A stretch of 64,000 nucleotides of DNA from Pseudoneobacillus sp042683745 (GCF_042683745.1 NZ_JBHUJX010000025.1:496001-560000), one strand, 5' to 3'; counted from the stretch's first letter, positions 24,459 to 34,169 are shown. Notes: a model not told the origin generated them from the letters alone. Made by a program: numbers and translations.

Positions 24459-26649
24459 ACTGATTTTCATTATTATTTTCATTATTGTTCTCTTCAGAAC
24501 TAGTTGCTGAATCAGGTCGTTCCACTTTATAAGTAGAATTTTCCTTTTGAGTATTTTCTTCCATCCTTTTCTTTTTTAGATTGAAGTAAGTATCTAACAC
24601 TCTTCGACCGATATCATTGTTTGCGTGATGCCCCTCCTTAGCGTTATATGCCCATGGGACTAATACCGCCATAGCAACTTCTGGATTATCATGGGGAGCA
24701 TATCCAACAAGACTTAGATTCATCACTTCTGGTGGTTTTTGGCCTCTTGCCTTAAATTTTGCCATTTCAGGTCCATCATATTGTGCTTGAGCTGTCCCCG
24801 TTTTTCCTGCTGGATGGTATGTGGCAGAACTAAATGCACCATAGGCGGTTCCACCTGGCATTTGCATCACGCGTCTAAATCCCTCTTGTACTCGCTCAAT
24901 CCATTCTTGTTTTGCGTCAATATGATTTAATATCGTTGGTTTTATTTCTTCAACAATTGGACCGAGCTCATTATTATTTAATAATGGCTCCCGAATCTCC
25001 TTAACAATATGCGGCTGAACTCGGTAACCTCCATTGGCAATCGTTGAAACATATTGGGCTAATTGCATTGGTGTGTACGTATCATATTGGCCTATTGATA
25101 AATCTAGTAAGAAACCAGGTAATTTTTCAGTTCCTTTGAAGCCGACCATTTCATTTGGTAAGTCTAAACCTGTTCTTACACCCAAGCCATATTGACTAAA
25201 AGCGTTGCGTATATCTTCAAATGCATGAGTATTTTTAAAATAAATTGGTTGATTATATTGATAATTCCCTTTTCCAATATCTATAGCCGTTTTAAACATA
25301 TAAACGTTGGAAGATACTTGTAAAGCTCTAATATCATTTACAGATCCAAAGTTCTTCCATGAAGATTTCTTAGGAGTCCCTTTAATTTGTATCGGCGCAT
25401 CATAATGCGAGTCACCAGGATGAAGAGCACCGGTTTGATAGCCAGTTAAAACCGTGGCACCTTTAACAGCAGATCCCGCATTATACGAAGTCGTAAAGGT
25501 TCCATAAGCAAAATCTAACATTTCTTGTTTACCTGTCTCTTCATTCTTCGCAATTTGTTTTCCAGCAAGCGTTAAAATTTCGCCTGTATGTGGATCCATT
25601 ACAACAACAAAAGCTCGGTCTAATAATTCGGTATTTCGCTCCCTTTTAGCATCCAGTAACTCTTCTTCGATAATCTTTTCTACAGCAAGCTGTAAATCCA
25701 TATCAACAGTTAGTACTAAGTCCTTACCCCTTTTTCCTTCAGATACAACAATCGTATCTAGAACATTACCTGCTTTGTCCGTTTTATTCTTTACTTTAGC
25801 TTTTTGGCCGTGTAGTACATCCTCATATTGCTGTTCAATATAACTTAAGCCAACACGATCATTTCGGCTATAGTCTCTTGCCAAATAATAATCTAATCTT
25901 TCACTAGGCAATCCTTTATCAGACGAAGAAACCTTGCCTAGTATTGTTTTTAAAGTATTACCAAAGGTGTAAGCCCTTTCCCAATCTGTAGTCGTATCAA
26001 CACCAGGCAGGTACTGTAAGTTTTCGCTCACAATAGCAAACTCTTCAGGGGTTACATTTTTATTCTTTACAATTTGTGGTGTTAAGGCATAACCACTATT
26101 AAATTCTTGGAAGATAGCTCGGATCTCCAAGTCCTTCTTTGTAAGCTCTTTTAATTCTTCTTCCGTTATCCGTTCTAACTGCAGTTTATAAAGATCTTTA
26201 TTGGTCAATTTTTTTTCAGCGAATTTAGTCCATTCCGATTTTGTAATTTTTTCTTTTGCCCGGACAGGGTTCTTCATAATCCAATAATCTTTTTTATCCC
26301 GCTCTCGGACCTTATCCGTGTCCTTTTCGATGAGGGCAGCAAGTCGTTCTGCTACCTCCAGCATTTCTTCTTGATTTGTTCCTTGGTATTTCGTATAAGT
26401 AATCGCATTTTCAGGAGTATTATCAACGATTATTTGTCCATTTCGATCAAACATCTTTCCTCTAGGCACTGGATTATTTACTGTAATATCCTCTGTCCGT
26501 TCAATCTCTCTTTTAAAATCATCACCATAAACAATTTGGACAACGCCTAAACGTAAAATGAGTAATGAAAACAATACGAAAACAATGAAGAAAAGTATGT
26601 TCAGGCGTAAAGGAACATGAGTTTTCTTCTTTTTCTTCTGATTAACCAC
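24457..26649 (-). CDS. pbpA: Class B penicillin-binding protein (PbpA/PBP2A-type transpeptidase)
   Basis: 730 aa bitopic D,D-transpeptidase of the elongation machinery. Short cytosolic basic stretch (K-K-K-K-K), one membrane anchor (residues 14-36), PBP dimerisation domain starting V-P-R-G-K-M-F-D-R-N-G near residue 57, then the transpeptidase with S-A-V-K (active Ser near residue 390), S-S-N near 440 and K-T-G-T-A near 595. The C-terminal tail is low-complexity Asn/Glu. GTG start at 26649 after AAAGGA. In Bacillus subtilis pbpA sits next to pst in the same way and acts in rod-shape wall growth. Confidence 0.94.
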   Translation of the reverse strand: MVNQKKKKKTHVPLRLNILFFIVFVLFSLLILRLGVVQIVYGDDFKREIERTEDITVNNPVPRGKMFDRNGQIIVDNTPENAITYTKYQGTNQEEMLEVAERLAALIEKDTDKVRERDKKDYWIMKNPVRAKEKITKSEWTKFAEKKLTNKDLYKLQLERITEEELKELTKKDLEIRAIFQEFNSGYALTPQIVKNKNVTPEEFAIVSENLQYLPGVDTTTDWERAYTFGNTLKTILGKVSSSDKGLPSERLDYYLARDYSRNDRVGLSYIEQQYEDVLHGQKAKVKNKTDKAGNVLDTIVVSEGKRGKDLVLTVDMDLQLAVEKIIEEELLDAKRERNTELLDRAFVVVMDPHTGEILTLAGKQIAKNEETGKQEMLDFAYGTFTTSYNAGSAVKGATVLTGYQTGALHPGDSHYDAPIQIKGTPKKSSWKNFGSVNDIRALQVSSNVYMFKTAIDIGKGNYQYNQPIYFKNTHAFEDIRNAFSQYGLGVRTGLDLPNEMVGFKGTEKLPGFLLDLSIGQYDTYTPMQLAQYVSTIANGGYRVQPHIVKEIREPLLNNNELGPIVEEIKPTILNHIDAKQEWIERVQEGFRRVMQMPGGTAYGAFSSATYHPAGKTGTAQAQYDGPEMAKFKARGQKPPEVMNLSLVGYAPHDNPEVAMAVLVPWAYNAKEGHHANNDIGRRVLDTYFNLKKKRMEENTQKENSTYKVERPDSATSSEENNNENNNENQ

Positions 26650-26739
26650 TAGGTCACACTTCCTTTAATTTAACATCCTTTTACTATTGTATAAGATACA
26701 GTTTTTTTTTTCTATGAGAAACACTTCCCAAATAAAAAA

Positions 26740-26988
26740 AGCGTAAGTGACTTGATTAGCCCCGATAAAGAAGACTGGTCGATTGGCGAGAGTAGCGAAG
26801 CCAGAGACCTAGTCGCACTTATGCAAACCGTTCTTTGGTTTGCCAAGCAAATGCTTCGAAACCCATCGTACTTTGACTTTTGGGTTTCGAACATTTGACC
26901 TCGAGGTTGACAAAGTCGCGACATCCTTTCGCATTGTCGGAACTAGTACTTCCTGTACGTCGGGGCTAGGCACTGGAGCTGGACAATG
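26740..26988 (+). repeat. Mosaic intergenic hairpin repeat, copy 2 (long type)
   Basis: Full-length 249-base form, plus orientation. In order: left arm with AGTGAC...AGCCCC; module GACTGGTC...GACC-t-AGTC with inner TGGC...GCCA; hairpin GCAAACC-GTTCTTT-GGTTTGC; central stem TTCGAAACCC / GGGTTTCGAA; CGCGACA..TTTCGC module; GTAC-type module; right arm GGGGCTAGGCACTGGAGC. Lies beyond the yqgE terminator and upstream of pbpA's neighbour region, so it is antisense to flanking genes. Small open frames inside it are not genes. Confidence 0.9.
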
Positions 26989-26990
26989 TA

Positions 26991-27018
26991 AAAAAGAAGG
27001 GAAATAACCCTCCTTTTT
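26991..27018 (-). terminator. Terminator of yqgE
   Basis: Stem AAAAAGAAGGG / CCCTCCTTTTT with one G-T wobble and a 6-base loop, overlapping the yqgE stop codon; T-tract on the minus strand. Confidence 0.8.
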
Positions 27019-28234
27019 ATGAAATAGATAATTTAATTTTTCTAACAAAGAAATAAATACAAGTATGACCGGCGCCAAGTATTAACAAAAGTGTGGGAAT
27101 ACTTGTTTTTTCATTAAAAAAAGTCACTGCAATAATAAAGGAAATTACTGAAACAGCTCGACCAAGATTTAAAAATAATTCCCTAACAACAATATATTCA
27201 ATTCTCATTTCGCTTGCTTTCCAACCAGATCCAATGATGTCATACGTCATAGACATGTACGGAACAAGTAAAATCGGATAAGCAATGGCAATGACGCTTG
27301 CATAAATTAATAATTTTAGAAAGGTCACGTCAAATGCAATTAAGAAAATCGCAATGTATAGTAGACATCCTCCAATAAAGATGGATTTCTTGCGATATTC
27401 CTTTTTAATAAATCTTGAGGCTGCATAATAAGCGATAAATGCAATACCTGAATTTAATAAGCCATATGTACCAAGAGCTAGTTCACTACCAGTGGATATA
27501 AATACTAGTACAGAAATAACAAATAGAAAGGTCCCTTCCCTTAGCCCCTGGAAAAAGTGTGCATCTGTTATTAAACGCCAATTTTTATTATGCTTACGTT
27601 CCTTTATAATTCGTACAAATGAGAATTTCCCGACAGCGGAACGTCGCTTTAATGAAAAGCTAAAAAAAACAGCAAGCGTGAAAAGGGCTAATGATATCCC
27701 AAAAACGATTGTATAGCCAGTAAATCGTTCGAGCTTGGAAATGACGAATCCAGCAACAATAGGGCCAATCATACCTCCAGCAGATGATAAAATTCCTAAA
27801 AATCCATTAAAGAAATCTCTTGTTTCTGGTTCAGTAATCTCAAATGTTAAAACATTGAAGGCTAACCAATAAAATCCATACCCAATTCCTAAAACACTTC
27901 CTAGTAAAATTAAGAAAGAAGAAGCATTTTCCCCAATCCATAATACTAATAAATAGAAAAAGGCTAGGAAAATAACTCCGATTCGTAAAACAATAACGCG
28001 GTCAACCTTTTTCGCCCATCTTCCTGCTAAAATGAAAGTAAGAGGTTGTAGAACAACTACAGATAAATTGTAAATTCCTAAATCTAGAAACTCGCCTGTT
28101 TGCTTCCATAAATAAATATTTACAAATGTATTGGATAAAGCAACACTTAAGGAATATAAACCACCAATTAGAAGTAATAGCGTTAAATCTCTTGTTAATT
28201 CAACTTCTCCAATAATTCTTTTCCATTTCGACAT
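27017..28234 (-). CDS. yqgE: Major facilitator superfamily transporter YqgE
   Basis: 405 aa with about eleven to twelve membrane segments. MFS marks include the loop 2-3 motif A-G-R-W-A-K-K-V-D-R near residue 70 and a long basic central loop (R-I-I-K-E-R-K-H-N-K-N) near residue 210. The gene position between pbpA and sodA matches yqgE of Bacillus subtilis. Substrate unknown. ATG 28234 after AAAAGGGGAG. Confidence 0.87.
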   Translation of the reverse strand: MSKWKRIIGEVELTRDLTLLLLIGGLYSLSVALSNTFVNIYLWKQTGEFLDLGIYNLSVVVLQPLTFILAGRWAKKVDRVIVLRIGVIFLAFFYLLVLWIGENASSFLILLGSVLGIGYGFYWLAFNVLTFEITEPETRDFFNGFLGILSSAGGMIGPIVAGFVISKLERFTGYTIVFGISLALFTLAVFFSFSLKRRSAVGKFSFVRIIKERKHNKNWRLITDAHFFQGLREGTFLFVISVLVFISTGSELALGTYGLLNSGIAFIAYYAASRFIKKEYRKKSIFIGGCLLYIAIFLIAFDVTFLKLLIYASVIAIAYPILLVPYMSMTYDIIGSGWKASEMRIEYIVVRELFLNLGRAVSVISFIIAVTFFNEKTSIPTLLLILGAGHTCIYFFVRKIKLSIS

Positions 28235-28332
28235 ATGTAAACTCCCCTTTTGTCGTTAGAAGTAGTGTTTACCAATGTGAGATGATTATTATTGGAAGAA
28301 CTTTACATCCATTCTTATTTCAAATTTAAACT

Positions 28333-28370
28333 AAAAAAGAAGCAAGCGGCTAAACCCGCTTGCTTCTAAA
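28333..28370 (-). terminator. Terminator of sodA
   Basis: Stem GAAGCAAGCGG / CCGCTTGCTTC with a 5-6 base loop and T6 on the minus strand, just after the sodA stop. Confidence 0.9.
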
Positions 28371-28375
28371 AATTA

Positions 28376-28984
28376 TTATTTTGCACTTTGGAAACGTTTT
28401 GATACTTCATCCCAATTTACAACGTTCCAGAAAGTTGTGATGTAATCTGGACGACGATTTTGGAATTTCAAATAATAAGCATGTTCCCAAACATCAAGAC
28501 CAAGGATTGGTGTTTTACCTTCCATTACTGGAGAATCTTGATTAGGTGTGCTTGTTACTTCTAACTCACCATTGTTTACAGCTAACCAAGCCCAGCCTGA
28601 ACCGAAACGAGTTGTAGCTGCTTTAGCAAACTCTTCTTTAAAGCTTTCAAAGCTGCCGAACTTATTATTGATAGCGTCTGCTAATTCACCAGTTGGGGCA
28701 CCGCCACCATTAGGAGAAAGAATTTGCCAAAATAATGTGTGGTTTGCATGACCCCCACCATTATTTCTAACTGCCATACGAGCAGCCTCAGGAACAGCAT
28801 CTAAATTTGCAATAACTTCTTCAACAGATTTAGAAAGAAGCTCTTCGTTTCCAGCTAATGCATTGTTTAAATTCGTTACATATGCATTGTGGTGTTTGGA
28901 ATGATGAATATTCATCGTTTCCTTATCGATATGTGGTTCTAATGCATCATAAGCATACGGTAATTGTGGTAATTCAAATGCCAT
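28376..28984 (-). CDS. sodA: Superoxide dismutase, Mn-type
   Basis: 202 aa Fe/Mn superoxide dismutase. Metal ligands are His in I-H-H-S-K-H-H-N-A-Y (His27), His in N-G-G-G-H-A-N-H (His82), Asp and His in L-D-V-W-E-H-A-Y-Y (about 164 and 168). G-G-G-H and the G-L-D-V-W-E-H-A-Y signature favour Mn. Cytosolic, no signal peptide. ATG 28984 after AAGGAGG. An inverted repeat CTAAAG-CA-CTTTAG lies at 29056-29069 upstream and could be an operator, without known partner. Confidence 0.97.
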   Translation of the reverse strand: MAFELPQLPYAYDALEPHIDKETMNIHHSKHHNAYVTNLNNALAGNEELLSKSVEEVIANLDAVPEAARMAVRNNGGGHANHTLFWQILSPNGGGAPTGELADAINNKFGSFESFKEEFAKAATTRFGSGWAWLAVNNGELEVTSTPNQDSPVMEGKTPILGLDVWEHAYYLKFQNRRPDYITTFWNVVNWDEVSKRFQSAK

Positions 28985-29055
28985 GTTTTTCTTCCTCCTT
29001 AAATTATGTATTGTTTTACTTTAGAATAGTTACATCAATAGAGATTGAAATATTT

Positions 29056-29069
29056 CTAAAGCACTTTAG
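29056..29069. promoter_or_regulatory. Inverted repeat upstream of sodA
   Basis: Perfect palindromic CTAAAG-CA-CTTTAG about 75 bases before the sodA start; a second ACTTTAG half lies at 29015-29021. Possible regulator site; no match to a known operator. Confidence 0.3.
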
Positions 29070-29116
29070 CTTAGATTACCAAACTTAGGCAAACGTTTCA
29101 AATATAACGCTCATAA

Positions 29117-29141
29117 AAAAGCAGAAGCGCCTTGATAGCTG
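29117..29141 (+). repeat. Remnant of mosaic intergenic repeat (left end only)
   Basis: About 25 bases match the left end of the family (aaaagcagaagcgccttgat against aaaagcgcaagcgccttgat), then similarity stops. Probably a deletion relic between sodA and yqgB. Confidence 0.5.
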
Positions 29142-29252
29142 AACAAACTAACAAAGTTACCATTCCCCATTTAAAATAATTAATTCCTTACTTTTTATGA
29201 TAGAATAACCTAGTAGTTGAAGAATTTTATCCAAGGATGTGTCTACAAAGAA

Positions 29253-30023
29253 ATGAATTTATTTAATCAATTTATTAAAAGTCTATATTCTCCTAAAGAC
29301 ATTGCAAAATTCCGCTTCCAAGGTATAGGAAAAACAATCTTATACGTTTTTTTCCTTTCATTCCTATCATTGATACCTTCTGCTTATTACTTTTCAGCAG
29401 CAATCGTAAATGGGCTAGAAGTAACTAAAAATACCTTTGAGAATGAGGTTCCCACTTTTGTCATTAAAGATGGGCAGTTATCACTAGATAGCAAAACCCC
29501 TGTCACTATTGAAAAAGATGATTTTAATATCATTCTTGATTCAACTGGATCACTTCAAGCAGATGATATTGGAGACAGTGAGAATGCAATTGCATTATTA
29601 AAAAATGAATTTGTATTCGCAGCAGGAGGACAAGTACAAACCTATAATTATGCTCTGTTTTCAGACATGAAATTAGCAAATAAAGATATTGTGTCATTCA
29701 TTCATTCTATGGATAACTTAAAAATGATCTTCTTGCCAATTCTGATTTTAGTTATGTATATTTTTTCAAGTGGATTGAAATTTATCGGTATCTCCATTTA
29801 TGCTGCAGTTGGTATTTTCCTAGCAAAACTATTACAAAAAAATGTTCCTTATCGCCAACTATGGCGAATGGCTGCTTACAGCGTTACCATACCAACGATA
29901 TTCTTTGCTATTATGGTCGCTCTTCAAACCACAGTACCAAATGGTTTCCTTATAAATTGGTTAGTGTCAATTATGGTATTGATGTTAGCACTTAAAGAAA
30001 TACCTGTTAAAAAACAAAAATAA
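29253..30023 (+). CDS. yqgB: DUF1189 family membrane protein YqgB
   Basis: 256 aa. One membrane segment near residues 30-52, a long extracytoplasmic beta-rich part (residues 55-150), then four close membrane segments to the C-terminus. Starts MNLFNQFIKSLYSPKDIAKF, the typical DUF1189 opening. A TTG at 29217 is in frame but without ribosome binding site; AAGGATG before ATG 29253 is also weak. Function unknown. Ends in a strong terminator convergent with the chemoreceptor gene. Confidence 0.85.
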   Translation: MNLFNQFIKSLYSPKDIAKFRFQGIGKTILYVFFLSFLSLIPSAYYFSAAIVNGLEVTKNTFENEVPTFVIKDGQLSLDSKTPVTIEKDDFNIILDSTGSLQADDIGDSENAIALLKNEFVFAAGGQVQTYNYALFSDMKLANKDIVSFIHSMDNLKMIFLPILILVMYIFSSGLKFIGISIYAAVGIFLAKLLQKNVPYRQLWRMAAYSVTIPTIFFAIMVALQTTVPNGFLINWLVSIMVLMLALKEIPVKKQK

Positions 30024-30052
30024 CAACGTGCATATGCACGTTGTTATTTTTA
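30022..30052. terminator. Terminator of yqgB (bidirectional)
   Basis: Perfect palindrome AACAACGTGCATATGCACGTTGTT followed by ATTTTT; A-rich on the other side. Confidence 0.85.
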
Positions 30053-31723
30053 AATTTTGAATTCATTAGTCTGCTCCATAAGTGTATTCGCAAGATGATT
30101 TAACTTTTTTCCAGCATGATGACTAGTAATTATTTTTTCAGATTGTTCTTGTGAAACAGAAATCATTTGTAAAGTATTAACAAGTGTTTCTTGGGAAATG
30201 GATACAAAGTATTCAGTACTTTCTTCCATATGTGGAAAATTCAAAGCAAGCTCCTTCACTTCTACTAATACTTTTTCTATATTCTCAGTTACATTCGTCA
30301 TTTCCTTCAATAAAAAGTCGAATGACTGTTTACTAACGTTTGCTTGACTAATATGTTCTTTCATATAAGAACTCATTTTATCGAAATCTGTAGATACCAT
30401 TATAGAGATTTTTTCCATTTCTTCGATAGAATTCACAATTTTTTCCGCAGATTTAGTGGATTGCTCGGCAAGTTTTCTCACTTCATTCGCTACTACTGCA
30501 AAACCTTTTCCACTTTCCCCTGCACGGGCTGCTTCAATGGTGGCATTTAAAGCTAACAATTTCGTTTGACTTGAAAGGTCCTTGATAAAAGAGACAATAT
30601 TTGAAATTGTGGAAGTATGATTTTTTACTTGTTGAATCGAACCTGCTAAAATACCCATTTCATATTCTAATTTACCAATAGAAGAAACTAAATCAGACAC
30701 ACCTTTTTCACCATTTATAGCAGACTGGTTCATAGAGGATGTTTTCATTGTTATTTCGTCCATTTGCGAATGAATGGTATCGATAGATCCTTTCATTTTT
30801 TGAAATAATTGAATGGTCTGTTCCGAGCCTCCTGCAGTTTCCTCTGCTCCTATTTTCACAACCTGTAATGATTGTAATAAACGTTCGTTTTCCTGAATGG
30901 TTTCGCCCGATATGTAAATCAATTCCTGTCCAGTAGAGGACAATTGCTCAGAAGTCAATGCGATATTCTTTAATAATCCTGTCATTTGTTTTACCATCAT
31001 TTGAAAACCACTTACTAGAGAAGAGATTTCAGGTATGGAAGTTTTCACTTTTGATGTGTCCATTAAATTCCCCTTTTGAATTTCCTTCATCACTACCATT
31101 AGTGATCTTAATGGTCTTGTAATGCTTTCAATAAAGAAAATACTTATTATTGATGAGGTAATAAGACTAATGAGCATTACCATCCATATAAATTCCCGTA
31201 TTTGATATATAGGCTGTAAATAACTATCCTCATCAATGACAATAGCATATATTCCTTTCATTTCTTGTATAGAATGGAAGGCTATCGTGTATTCCTTCTT
31301 ATCTATTTTTTCATGTAAGATTCCATTCTCTATTTTATTCATTTTTTCAATTACCTTTTTATCAAAACGAATGGTTGAATTTACATTTATGTCGAAAGGG
31401 TGTGCATCTTTTTTATCAAATAAGAAAAAATCGCTCTTTAAACCATCTTTGGCAAGCTCCAAATCCTGCTGCTTGATGATTTTATTCATTTCTTTTTTAT
31501 ATTTATCATCATTTCCTACAAAAAGGAGCATAGCATTTTGTGACATGTTGTAAACTGTTTTTACTTCTCGATCAAGCCTTTGCTCCATAAGAAGCTTCGT
31601 TGTTTTTAAGGATTTATCGTATGAAAAATATCCAACGATAGCGACCGATAAAAAAAGGAGCAAAAGAATTAAAGATAATAACCGAACTTTAAGTGAAATC
31701 TTATGTATAAACTGGATTTTCAT
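30050..31723 (-). CDS. Methyl-accepting chemotaxis protein
   Basis: 557 aa transmembrane chemoreceptor. First membrane segment near residues 14-36, an extracellular single Cache-like sensor domain to about residue 185, second segment 185-208, HAMP region, then a long cytoplasmic coiled coil. The hairpin tip contains I-A-A-R-A-G-E-type motif N-A-T-I-E-A-A-R-A-G-E-S-G-K-G-F-A and V-A-N-E-V-R-K-L-A, the CheA/CheW contact region. Start ATG 31723 after GGGAGGAG. Ligand unknown; not part of the conserved yqg cluster, so probably a later addition here. Confidence 0.92.
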   Translation of the reverse strand: MKIQFIHKISLKVRLLSLILLLLFLSVAIVGYFSYDKSLKTTKLLMEQRLDREVKTVYNMSQNAMLLFVGNDDKYKKEMNKIIKQQDLELAKDGLKSDFFLFDKKDAHPFDINVNSTIRFDKKVIEKMNKIENGILHEKIDKKEYTIAFHSIQEMKGIYAIVIDEDSYLQPIYQIREFIWMVMLISLITSSIISIFFIESITRPLRSLMVVMKEIQKGNLMDTSKVKTSIPEISSLVSGFQMMVKQMTGLLKNIALTSEQLSSTGQELIYISGETIQENERLLQSLQVVKIGAEETAGGSEQTIQLFQKMKGSIDTIHSQMDEITMKTSSMNQSAINGEKGVSDLVSSIGKLEYEMGILAGSIQQVKNHTSTISNIVSFIKDLSSQTKLLALNATIEAARAGESGKGFAVVANEVRKLAEQSTKSAEKIVNSIEEMEKISIMVSTDFDKMSSYMKEHISQANVSKQSFDFLLKEMTNVTENIEKVLVEVKELALNFPHMEESTEYFVSISQETLVNTLQMISVSQEQSEKIITSHHAGKKLNHLANTLMEQTNEFKI

Positions 31724-31879
31724 CTGTTCTCCTCCCTCGTACACTCCCTATTATTGTGACGAATAAATATTAAGCAGATATTAATCCTATGTAAATTTTC
31801 CTCTGAACACTTATTTAAGTTCTAATGAATAACTTAGCTGCATACATATGGGACAAACGTTCTAAGGAGAGTTTGTCCC

Positions 31880-32197
31880 ATGAAAAAATTATTTGGAGCA
31901 CTCATCATTCTACTTGTATGCTATATTGTATTTTTTGATTTAACACATGGAACTCTTCCTACAGTAAACGAGGAAATCGAGTCGACTATGGCTGTAGAAG
32001 CGTCTGGAAATCCTTTTTTTGAAGAAAAGGTTATGGCTGGGGATACTGTCTTAACCATTATCGAAAGAAAACTAAACACTCAGATTCCCGTATCTATTGA
32101 TAAAATTGTGACCGACTTTGTAAAGTTAAATAACGGCATCTATCCGGAGAAAATACAAATCGGAAAAACATATCGATTCCCTGATTACTCCAATTAG
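31880..32197 (+). CDS. yqfZ: YqfZ, membrane-anchored LysM-type protein
   Basis: 105 aa: one N-terminal membrane segment (residues 4-20) and a C-terminal LysM-like domain (V-M-A-G-D-T-V-L-T-I-I-E-R...L-N-N-G-I-Y-P-E-K-I-Q-I-G-K-T-Y-R-F-P). Matches YqfZ of Bacillus by position upstream of ispG and by architecture. Presumed wall-facing; expressed in sporulation in Bacillus subtilis according to what is known of yqfZ, not shown here. ATG 31880 after GGAGAGTTTG. Confidence 0.83.
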   Translation: MKKLFGALIILLVCYIVFFDLTHGTLPTVNEEIESTMAVEASGNPFFEEKVMAGDTVLTIIERKLNTQIPVSIDKIVTDFVKLNNGIYPEKIQIGKTYRFPDYSN

Positions 32198-32291
32198 GGC
32201 ATCTATCTTGTCAATTTTATGGTTTCACTGATAAAATAGTTGTATTGCCTATTTGGTATTTGAATTCGAACTTTTAAAGGAGCGAAAACTC

Positions 32292-33398
32292 TTGAAGGAA
32301 ATCATCCATCGCACAAAAACACGTCCCGTTAAAGTTGGGAATTTAACGATTGGTGGAAATAATGAATTAGTGATTCAAAGTATGACAACAACAAAGACAC
32401 ATGATGTGGAAGCAACCGTTGCTGAAATTAAACGACTAGAGGAAGCGGGTTGCCAAATTGTTCGTGTAGCTTGTCCCGATGAACGAGCAGCCAATGCTAT
32501 TTCTGAAATTAAAAAAAGAATTAATATTCCTTTAGTGGTTGATATCCATTTTGATTATAAATTAGCCTTAAAAGCGATTGAAGGTGGAGCCGATAAAATT
32601 CGAATTAATCCCGGAAATATCGGTAAACGTGAAAAGGTAGAAGCTGTTGTAAATGCAGCAAAAGCAAAGGGAATACCGATTCGAATCGGTGTGAATGCGG
32701 GTTCACTAGAAAAAAGAATCCTTGAGAAGTATGGTTACCCAACTGCCGACGGTATGGTTGAAAGTGCCCTGCATCACATCAAAATATTAGAAGATCTAGA
32801 TTTTCATGATATTATTGTATCGATGAAGGCATCGGATGTGAACTTAGCTATCGAAGCATATGATAAAGCATCTAGAGCCTTTGATTATCCTTTACACCTA
32901 GGAATTACCGAGTCAGGTACTTTATTTTCAGGCACTGTGAAAAGCGCTGCAGGACTCGGAGCAATCCTTAATAAAGGGATTGGTAATACTTTAAGAATTT
33001 CATTAAGTGCTGATCCTGTGGAAGAAGTTAAGGTAGCTCGTGAATTATTAAAGGTATTCGGATTATCTTCAAATGCAGCAACATTGATTTCCTGTCCTAC
33101 ATGTGGTCGAATTGAAATTGATTTAATTTCCATCGCCAATGAAGTCGAAGAATATATCCAAAAAATAAAAGCACCAATTAAAATAGCTGTTCTAGGTTGT
33201 GCAGTAAATGGTCCTGGTGAAGCTCGAGAAGCTGATATTGGTATTGCTGGTGCTAGAGGGGAAGGCTTACTTTTCCGTAAAGGAGAAATTGTTCGTAAAG
33301 TCCCTGAAGCTACAATGGTTGAAGAATTGAAAAAAGAAATTGATGCGATTGCAGAAGAATATTTTATAAACAAACAAAAAGAAGAACAAAAAATTTAA
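32292..33398 (+). CDS. ispG: 4-hydroxy-3-methylbut-2-enyl diphosphate synthase (IspG)
   Basis: 368 aa [4Fe-4S] enzyme of the MEP isoprenoid pathway that reduces MEcPP to HMBPP. N-terminal TIM barrel (R-P-V-K-V-G, then Q-S-M-T-T-T-K-T-H-D) and C-terminal Fe-S domain with cluster ligands in C-P-T-C-G-R near residue 270 and V-L-G-C-A-V-N-G-P-G near residue 303. The start is a TTG at 32292 with AAAGGAG at good spacing; the frame extends to 32253 without ribosome binding site. The MEP partner ispH is at 40863. Followed after 10 bases by repeat copy 3. Confidence 0.95.
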   Translation: MKEIIHRTKTRPVKVGNLTIGGNNELVIQSMTTTKTHDVEATVAEIKRLEEAGCQIVRVACPDERAANAISEIKKRINIPLVVDIHFDYKLALKAIEGGADKIRINPGNIGKREKVEAVVNAAKAKGIPIRIGVNAGSLEKRILEKYGYPTADGMVESALHHIKILEDLDFHDIIVSMKASDVNLAIEAYDKASRAFDYPLHLGITESGTLFSGTVKSAAGLGAILNKGIGNTLRISLSADPVEEVKVARELLKVFGLSSNAATLISCPTCGRIEIDLISIANEVEEYIQKIKAPIKIAVLGCAVNGPGEAREADIGIAGARGEGLLFRKGEIVRKVPEATMVEELKKEIDAIAEEYFINKQKEEQKI

Positions 33399-33407
33399 TT
33401 ATAATAA

Positions 33408-33532
33408 AAGCGCAAGCGCCTTGATCAGCCCCGACAAGCAAATGCTTCGCCAGCCGGAAAGTCGTTCTTTGACTTTTTGACTGGCGAACATTTGACCTCG
33501 AGGGGCTAGGCGCTGGAGCTGGACAATTTTCG
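33408..33532 (+). repeat. Mosaic intergenic hairpin repeat, copy 3 (short type)
   Basis: 125 bases. Outer stem AGCGCC / GGCGCT and AGCCCC / GGGGCT; middle CAAATG / CATTTG; inner stem TTCGCCAG / CTGGCGAA and AAAGTC / GACTTT around loop GTTCTTT. Starts ten bases after the ispG stop, in sense, before the ispG terminator. Confidence 0.92.
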
Positions 33533-33566
33533 ATGTCCGAAAATGTTATTATTTCTTATCTTTTTA

Positions 33567-33598
33567 AAAAGGCTGCTCCAATTGGAACAGCCTTTTTA
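33567..33598. terminator. Bidirectional terminator ispG/yqfX
   Basis: Stem AAAAAGGCTG-c-TCC / GGA-a-CAGCCTTTTT with AATT loop, between the convergent ispG and yqfX. Confidence 0.9.
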
Positions 33599-33627
33599 TC
33601 TGTTATAGGGTATCCACACTTCCTTAT

Positions 33628-33978
33628 CTAAAAGAAAGGGACAATAAAGATACCAATAATAATCGATAATGCTCCCAAACCAATTGCCCAGTTCCCAAGT
33701 CCCTCTGAACCTTTTCGACGAGCAATGAAACCTAAAACAATCCCAGCAGCCCCAAATAGTACAGGGAGGACAAATAAAGACAAAATGGATAGGATAATGG
33801 CCGCAAAACCAATTCCTCTTCCACCTGATACTTCCCTATCATTGCCCCGAACACGTCCATGGTCAATTCTTATCGGCGCTGCTATTTCAGCAGAGGTTTC
33901 TTCCAAATGATCATGATCACCTATCTCGCCTCGATAACGAAGATGATCTTCTTCGAAATTTCGCTCTTGATCTGTCAA
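33628..33978 (-). CDS. yqfX: YqfX, DUF4190-like membrane protein
   Basis: 116 aa. Acidic/histidine-rich cytosolic N-terminus (about 60 residues), then two membrane segments separated by the short basic G-F-I-A-R-R-K-G motif characteristic of DUF4190-type proteins. TTG start at 33978 after GAGGGATCAAC. Position between ispG and yqfW matches YqfX of Bacillus subtilis. Function unknown. Confidence 0.8.
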   Translation of the reverse strand: MTDQERNFEEDHLRYRGEIGDHDHLEETSAEIAAPIRIDHGRVRGNDREVSGGRGIGFAAIILSILSLFVLPVLFGAAGIVLGFIARRKGSEGLGNWAIGLGALSIIIGIFIVPFF

Positions 33979-34169
33979 GTTGATCCCTCGCTTTCAATTT
34001 TAGGAGCATTAATATTGTTTACTTAGGAAATCCATTTCATTATGTTAATGTTTACCTCTTATGTGACAAATTTTTTCTTATGCTAAAATTTTCTTTTTAA
34101 ACACTTTTTATTCTAGAAACGTTTTGTTAAGATAAATTCTAATGCAGTTAAAGTTAGGAGAATCCGTCT

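Noticed and set aside
26712..27078. Open frames on the minus strand of 70 and 89 aa
   Set aside because: They run through repeat copy 2, have no ribosome binding site, and similar frames appear in copy 4; artefacts of the GC-richer repeat.
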